This document shows, piece by piece, positions 63,538 through 64,000 of a DNA stretch of 64,000 bases. Numbering within the stretch: the first letter of the stretch is position 1; each line of letters opens with the position of its first letter. The translations under genes were made by a program, and so were the position numbers. Origin of the DNA: Gallionellales bacterium GWA2_54_124 (GTDB lineage Bacteria; Pseudomonadota; Gammaproteobacteria; Burkholderiales; Gallionellaceae); contig MGWO01000002.1 of assembly GCA_001801025.1 (NCBI GenBank), forward strand, positions 248,001 to 312,000, in the 5' to 3' direction. The notes under the pieces were generated by a model. It was not told the origin of the DNA. It worked only from the letters and a program-made list of their open reading frames with translations, and searched no databases.

Positions 63538-64000
63538 TCACGCCAACCGAATTGCGTCAGGCCGCACTGTTCTGGTTGTCTGAGCCGGATGCTCAGCGCA
63601 AGGCGGCGGGCGTGCGTGCGCTTGCGGCTAATTGGGCTTCGGGCGCGCTGCCGCTTAATCGCGAGGCGGCATTGACTGCAACTTTGCCTGTTCCGGGGAT
63701 GCCAGCGAAACCTGAACTGGTTGCGCCCAGGCTGGTTAAACACCGGTCGATGGTGACGCTAGAGGGGCGCGCGATTTTAATTCATGCGCTGGTGCATATC
63801 GAATTTACCGCGATCAATCTTGCGCTCGATGCGATCTGGCGTTTCGCCAGTATGCCGCCAGATTACTATACCGACTGGTTGCAGATCGCCGATGAGGAGG
63901 CACTACATTTTTCGCTGTTGTCCGGCCATTTGAAAACGCAGGGATATGTCTACGGCGATTTTCCCGGTCACGGCAGTTTATGGGAAATGGCCGATAAAAC
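63534..64000 (+). CDS. DUF455 ferritin-like protein, C-terminus cut off by the window edge
   Basis: The first 155 codons are visible. The N-terminus MITPTELRQAALFWL is followed by HALVHIEFTAINLALDAIWRF, which has the Glu and His pattern of a ferritin-like di-iron helix, and by ADEEALHFSLL for the second helix. This matches DUF455 proteins, of which some are linked to tRNA hydroxylation of MiaE type; the function is not settled. It overlaps the rep stop by 4 bases. Confidence 0.82.
   Translation, partial: MITPTELRQAALFWLSEPDAQRKAAGVRALAANWASGALPLNREAALTATLPVPGMPAKPELVAPRLVKHRSMVTLEGRAILIHALVHIEFTAINLALDAIWRFASMPPDYYTDWLQIADEEALHFSLLSGHLKTQGYVYGDFPGHGSLWEMADK

Overview
The window is Gram-negative chromosomal DNA, most likely from a betaproteobacterium. 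This rests on the order thrS-infC-rpmI-rplT-pheS-pheT-ihfA-merR-tRNA-Pro, a FliA-type flagellin promoter, a surE-pcm-nlpD operon and paired c-di-GMP proteins. A freshwater or iron-oxidising Nitrosomonadales/Gallionellaceae-like organism would fit, but that placement is an inference. I saw no insertion sequence, integrase, CRISPR array or rRNA.

Region 1 (1-2.4 kb, minus strand) holds fliC, flaG and the start of fliD, driven by a near-consensus sigma-28 promoter. The flagellin is short (238 aa), and its outer domains are reduced to a small Ser/Thr-rich segment.

Region 2 (2.5-35.2 kb, plus strand) reads as a flagellin or surface glycosylation island. Four SPINDLY/OGT-like proteins (TPR repeats plus a GT41 glycosyltransferase domain) lie head to tail. 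They are followed by about 17 kb of tightly overlapping sugar-modification genes: a HAD protein, a sugar/aminoglycoside-type kinase, a two-subunit transketolase, four radical SAM enzymes, four methyltransferases (two of the sugar C-methyltransferase type), a WbuC cupin, three SDR/epimerases and a GT9 glycosyltransferase. The island ends with a 1641-aa protein in which two complete TPR-GT41 units are fused. In total there are six GT41 domains, one of which lacks the conserved catalytic-motif histidine.

Region 3 (35.2-46.3 kb) is a signalling and defence-like region. It has a GGDEF diguanylate cyclase, a NarL-type response regulator, a membrane-anchored Ser/Thr kinase, an FHA-linked adenylyl cyclase, ZorA-, ZorB- and ZorC-like genes, and a NarL-family histidine kinase. 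The Zorya-like set has no ZorD or ZorE effector. The kinase, cyclase and zorABC block lies exactly between the histidine kinase and the response regulator, as if inserted into a two-component operon.

Region 4 (46.3-53.9 kb) is the conserved translation cluster (thrS, infC with a probable AUA start, rpmI, rplT, pheST), then ihfA, a MerR regulator and tRNA-Pro(GGG).

Region 5 (54-64 kb) is ordinary housekeeping: surE, pcm and nlpD (rpoS does not follow), a radical SAM protein, DUF3025 and DUF3820 genes, a degenerate EAL protein, nfeD/qmcA, yajD, rep, and the start of a DUF455 gene at the right edge.
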